NCBI GenBank assembly: GCA_016210785.1 | Contig: JACQTN010000316.1 | Location: 1 to 8,948, forward strand | Reading direction: 5' to 3' | Source of the DNA: Armatimonadota bacterium | Lineage (GTDB): Bacteria > Sysuimicrobiota > Sysuimicrobiia > Sysuimicrobiales > JACQTN01 | Length of the DNA: 8,948 bases | In this document: one piece after another, positions 6,903-8,948 of the stretch | Position numbering within the stretch: position 1 is the stretch's first letter | Layout: every line of letters begins with the position of its first letter | Notes under the pieces: generated by a model | The model's input: the letters and a program-made list of their open reading frames with translations, nothing else | Database searches by the model: none | Told to the model about the DNA's origin: nothing | Position numbers and translations under genes: made by a program

Positions 6903-7175
6903 ATGCTCCCGGTCTTGAAGGTCTCGGCCCGATCAGCGCCTCGTGCTGTGGCGGGCGCGGTCGCGCACTCCGTCCGCCAGCAGGGGACGGCGCAACTGGT
7001 GGCCATCGGCCCGGAGGCGGTGAACCAGGCGGTGAAGGCCATCGTCCTGGCACGCGGCTACCTGGCCACCGACGGCATCGATGTGGTGATGGTGCCGGCG
7101 TTCACGCGCCTGCAGCTCTCCAACGAGGAGCGCACAGCGATGGTGTTCACGGTTCGTCCGCGGGAGAAGAAGTAG
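6903..7175 (+). CDS. spoVS: Stage V sporulation protein S (SpoVS) family
   Basis: Small DNA/RNA-binding-type (Alba-like fold) regulator. In Bacillus it is needed for late sporulation, but it also occurs widely in bacteria that do not sporulate. The 90 residues match the family throughout: VLKVSARSAPRAVAGAVA at the N-terminus, AIGPEAVNQAVKAIVLARG in the centre and VPAFTRLQLSNEERTA near the C-terminus. The ATG at 6903 gives the canonical start MLPVLKVSA and follows GGAGG by seven bases; the frame is open 18 codons further upstream without family resemblance. The last 29 bases overlap the end of dinB, which is convergent. No sporulation genes are visible, so a role in spore formation should not be assumed. 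Confidence 0.95.
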   Translation: MLPVLKVSARSAPRAVAGAVAHSVRQQGTAQLVAIGPEAVNQAVKAIVLARGYLATDGIDVVMVPAFTRLQLSNEERTAMVFTVRPREKK

Positions 7176-8571
7176 GAAAGAGGGACGTCTGCTCGGGGCG
7201 GTTTCCCGCACCCGCCGGCCCACCGGGCCGTGACGGCGCCGTCCCGGACGCGATCAACCCGGCGACCCGCAGGCCCACCAGGCGCACGCGGCGCGTTCGA
7301 CCTCTGTGCGAGGCGTGCCGTTCTACCGCGATCACCGACTCAGCTTCGGAGGCACGTGCCACGCCCTGCAAGGTGTTTCGTGTTGCCGCGCTCGCCGGCT
7401 CAGCTCCAGGGCTCGTGCCACGTTGGTGCAAGGCCTGACGTTCTACCGCGCTCACCGACTCAGCTTCAAGGCTCGTGCCACTTCTGTGCAAGGTACGCCG
7501 TTCTGCCGCGGTCACCGACGCAGCTCCGGGGCTCGTGCCACTCTTGTGCAAGGTGCTTCTCTCCACCGCGCTCACCCACGCAGCTTCAGACCACTCCACG
7601 CGGGCCATCAGGCGCCCGGCGATCTCGAAGATGGCCGGCGCGTCGTCCACCGCTTCCGGCATCGTGAGGCTGCGCGTCACCGTGGTGAAGTCGCCGAAGC
7701 GCACCTTGACGGTGACGGTTCGCGCGCCGTAGCCCGACTCGCGCAGCCACCCCGCCAGGTCGTCGCTCATCTCCCGCAGGACACCGCGCAGGGTCTCCTG
7801 GTCCTGGATGTCCCGCTCGAAGGTGGTCTCCCGGCTCATGGACTTCGGCTCGCGGTGGGTCTCCACAGGCGAGTCGTCGATGCCGCGGGCGTGCTCGGCC
7901 AGCATGCGGCCCCACGCTCCGCCGAAGGTCTCTACCAGGCGCTCCTCCGGGACACGGGCCAGGTCGCCGATGGTGGTGATCCCTATCTCGCGCAGACGGG
8001 CCTCCGCCTTGGGGCCGACTCCCCACAGCCGGCTCACCGGCAGAGGCGCGAGCATCTCCGCGGCGCGCTCGGCAGTGATGATGGTCAGGCCGTCCGGCTT
8101 GTGCATGTCGCTGGCGATCTTGGCCAGCAGCTTGTTGGGCGCCACGCCCACGGATGCCGTCAGCCCCAGGTCGCCGCGGATGCGGGCCTTGAGGGTCCGC
8201 GCGATCTCCTCGGCGGCGGCGGCGCACTCGGTCGCGTCCAGGAACGCCTCGTCGAGGCTCACCGGCTGCACCAGCGGGGTGATCTCCCGCAGGAGAGCCA
8301 TCAGGCGCGCCGAGACCGCTTCGTAGGCGGCGAAGTCCACGGGGAGGAAGATCGCCTGGGGGCAGAGGCGCAGCGCCTCCCGCATGGGCATGGCGGAGCG
8401 GATGCCAAAGACGCGGGCCTCGTAACTGGCGGTGGAGACCACGGCGCGGCTGCGCGGGTTGCCGTCGCCGCCCACCACCACCGGTTTGCCGCGCAGCTCC
8501 GGCCGGCGCAGTTGCTCGATGGCCGCGAAGAAGGCGTCCATGTCGATGTGCAGGATGGCCCTCGCCTTCAC
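7147..8571 (-). CDS. dinB: DNA polymerase IV (Y-family) with a 100-residue repeat insertion
   Basis: Error-prone translesion polymerase. Catalytic metal-binding residues are Asp10 (HIDMDAFFA) and Asp107-Glu108 (SLDEAFLD), and the steric gate is Phe15. The fingers/palm blocks SYEARVFGIRSAMPM and ASVGVAPNKLLAKIASD are intact, as is the thumb hairpin (RLWGVGPKAE). The little finger starts near 245 (SMSRETTFERD). Residues 328-427 are five 20-residue repeats of the type AESVSAVERQALHQRGTS, encoded by the 60-bp array. They lie between the helix IAGRLMARVEW and the strand RVRLVGLRV. The tail holds a beta-clamp-binding motif, QTSLF (461-465). Total length is 474; without the insertion it would be 374, normal for Pol IV. 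The start is GTG (8569-8571) with AGGTGA four bases upstream. The array has no stop codon and the downstream motifs survive, so the gene appears functional. Confidence 0.95.
   Translation of the reverse strand: MKARAILHIDMDAFFAAIEQLRRPELRGKPVVVGGDGNPRSRAVVSTASYEARVFGIRSAMPMREALRLCPQAIFLPVDFAAYEAVSARLMALLREITPLVQPVSLDEAFLDATECAAAAEEIARTLKARIRGDLGLTASVGVAPNKLLAKIASDMHKPDGLTIITAERAAEMLAPLPVSRLWGVGPKAEARLREIGITTIGDLARVPEERLVETFGGAWGRMLAEHARGIDDSPVETHREPKSMSRETTFERDIQDQETLRGVLREMSDDLAGWLRESGYGARTVTVKVRFGDFTTVTRSLTMPEAVDDAPAIFEIAGRLMARVEWSEAAWVSAVERSTLHKSGTSPGAASVTAAERRTLHRSGTSLEAESVSAVERQALHQRGTSPGAEPASAATRNTLQGVARASEAESVIAVERHASHRGRTRRVRLVGLRVAGLIASGTAPSRPGGPAGAGNRPEQTSLFPTSSPADEP
7291..7590 (-). 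repeat. Tandem array of five 60-bp repeats inside dinB
   Basis: The 300 bases are exactly five periods of 60. Full units in plus coordinates are 7321-7380, 7381-7440, 7441-7500 and 7501-7560, with half units at 7291-7320 and 7561-7590. By hand count, adjacent units match at 48 of 60 (7441 vs 7501) and 46 of 60 (7381 vs 7441) positions, so the array is old enough to have diverged. The best-kept part reads GAAGCTGAGTCGGTGAGCGC on the minus strand. The unit at 7321-7380 has a one-base gain and a one-base loss that cancel, keeping 60 bases and the frame. No unique spacers separate the units. The same family occurs at 3403-3526 in the opposite orientation. Confidence 0.95.
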
Positions 8572-8639
8572 GCCGTCACCTGCGAGACAAGACCCCGCGC
8601 CGCGGCCAGGATCCGTGCCAATGCCGCGGTCACGGTTGC

Positions 8640-8648
8640 ATCATAGCA
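8640..8648 (-). promoter_or_regulatory. Possible extended -10 promoter element for dinB
   Basis: The minus strand reads TGCTATGAT, an extended -10 (TG-N-TATGAT, 5 of 6 in the hexamer). There is no recognisable -35 in the GC-rich DNA 17 bases upstream, which extended -10 promoters can tolerate. It would give a leader of roughly 60 bases to the dinB GTG. No LexA-type operator is evident, so SOS control cannot be claimed. Confidence 0.35.
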
Positions 8649-8720
8649 CAGCGGCGGCGGGGCCGGGGCGCGCAGGCGAATCGCCCCGCGCATCGAAACG
8701 AAGAAGCAGAGGTGACGTCC

Positions 8721-8948
8721 GTGCGGTGGGCCGATGCCCTGGTGGAAGGCTTGAGGAAGGCGGAGTTGCGCCACATCCCCTACGTGGCCGACGCGCCCCT
8801 CGACCACGTCATCCGCCGCCTGGCCGCGGATCCCTTTTTTCACCTGCTGCCCCTGAGCCGGGAGGACGAGGGCGTCGGTGTGCTGATCGGCGCGCACCTG
8901 GCGGGCCAGGGCGGCGCGCTGCTGATGCAGTCCAGCGGGTTCGGCCAG
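8721..8948 (+). CDS. Thiamine-diphosphate-binding decarboxylase alpha subunit, sulfopyruvate/phosphonopyruvate type (5' part)
   Basis: The first 76 residues of a protein that resembles the PYR-domain subunit of sulfopyruvate decarboxylase (ComD) and the matching part of phosphonopyruvate decarboxylase. Key features are WADALVEGLRKAEL, YVADAPLDHVIRRL, the block SREDEGVGVLIGAHLAG, whose Glu50 is the probable cofactor-activating glutamate, and LLMQSSGFGQ at the window edge. In this family a separate beta subunit usually follows and supplies the diphosphate-binding half. The GTG at 8721 is preferred because GAGG (8709-8712) lies eight bases upstream; a GTG at 8712 is in frame but poorly placed. 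It is divergent from dinB across 149 bases. The substrate cannot be decided from this fragment. Confidence 0.75.
   Translation, partial: MRWADALVEGLRKAELRHIPYVADAPLDHVIRRLAADPFFHLLPLSREDEGVGVLIGAHLAGQGGALLMQSSGFGQ

Noticed and set aside
7291..7590. CRISPR array
   Set aside because: The 60-base units are contiguous and diverged, with no unique spacers and no cas genes.
7306..8646. 446-codon plus-strand open frame opposite dinB
   Set aside because: Its periodic start comes from the repeats and the rest has no protein-like composition; dinB on the other strand is unambiguous.
8675..8685. Near-palindrome GGCGAATCGCC between dinB and the decarboxylase gene
   Set aside because: Too short and GC-rich to separate from background; it competes with an overlapping GGGGCG/CGCCCC pairing.
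8568..8897. Minus-strand open frame opposite the decarboxylase start
   Set aside because: It overlaps a recognisable thiamine-diphosphate enzyme, lacks motifs and runs into the dinB start region.

Overview
This is a GC-rich bacterial chromosomal fragment with densely packed genes and short intergenic gaps. The gene set is a peptide-type ABC importer, an M29 aminopeptidase, ClpP, SpoVS and DNA polymerase IV. Together with the frequent GTG starts and purine-rich Shine-Dalgarno sites, it fits a high-GC, possibly thermophilic lineage of the Terrabacteria type (Chloroflexota, Armatimonadota or a deep Firmicutes-like group). That placement is inference; nothing here fixes the phylum.

Layout. Positions 1-3311 (minus strand) hold an importer operon transcribed leftwards: an extracellular solute-binding protein of family 5, a DppB-type permease, and a DppC-type permease cut by the window edge. 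Positions 3312-3723 hold no gene but carry a small array of a roughly 60-bp repeat, a 12-bp palindrome and a short direct repeat. Positions 3724-4559 (plus) hold a secreted cysteine-rich orphan of lower GC and a 94-residue acidic helical protein. Positions 4567-6268 (minus) hold clpP followed by an M29 aminopeptidase, with one base between stop and start. A strong sigma70-type promoter lies almost on top of the clpP start codon. Positions 6373-7175 (plus) hold a membrane-anchored TPR-like protein and SpoVS. Positions 7147-8571 (minus) hold dinB (Pol IV), whose tail overlaps the end of spoVS. Positions 8721-8948 (plus) hold the start of a thiamine-diphosphate-dependent decarboxylase alpha subunit (sulfopyruvate/phosphonopyruvate type).

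The most striking observation is inside dinB. Five exact 60-bp units (7291-7590) add 100 residues in frame between the last helix and last strand of the little-finger domain. The downstream strand and the beta-clamp-binding motif are intact. The same repeat family, including one of its sequence subtypes, recurs in the opposite orientation in the noncoding stretch at 3403-3526. This looks like a dispersed repeat that can occupy coding DNA without breaking the frame, comparable in principle to the Rickettsia palindromic elements but of different sequence and size.

Functional links: the importer, ClpP and the M29 aminopeptidase could all feed peptide and amino-acid turnover (inference). SpoVS and the TPR protein form a probable two-gene unit. 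No tRNA, rRNA, transposase, CRISPR array or convincing intrinsic terminator was seen.
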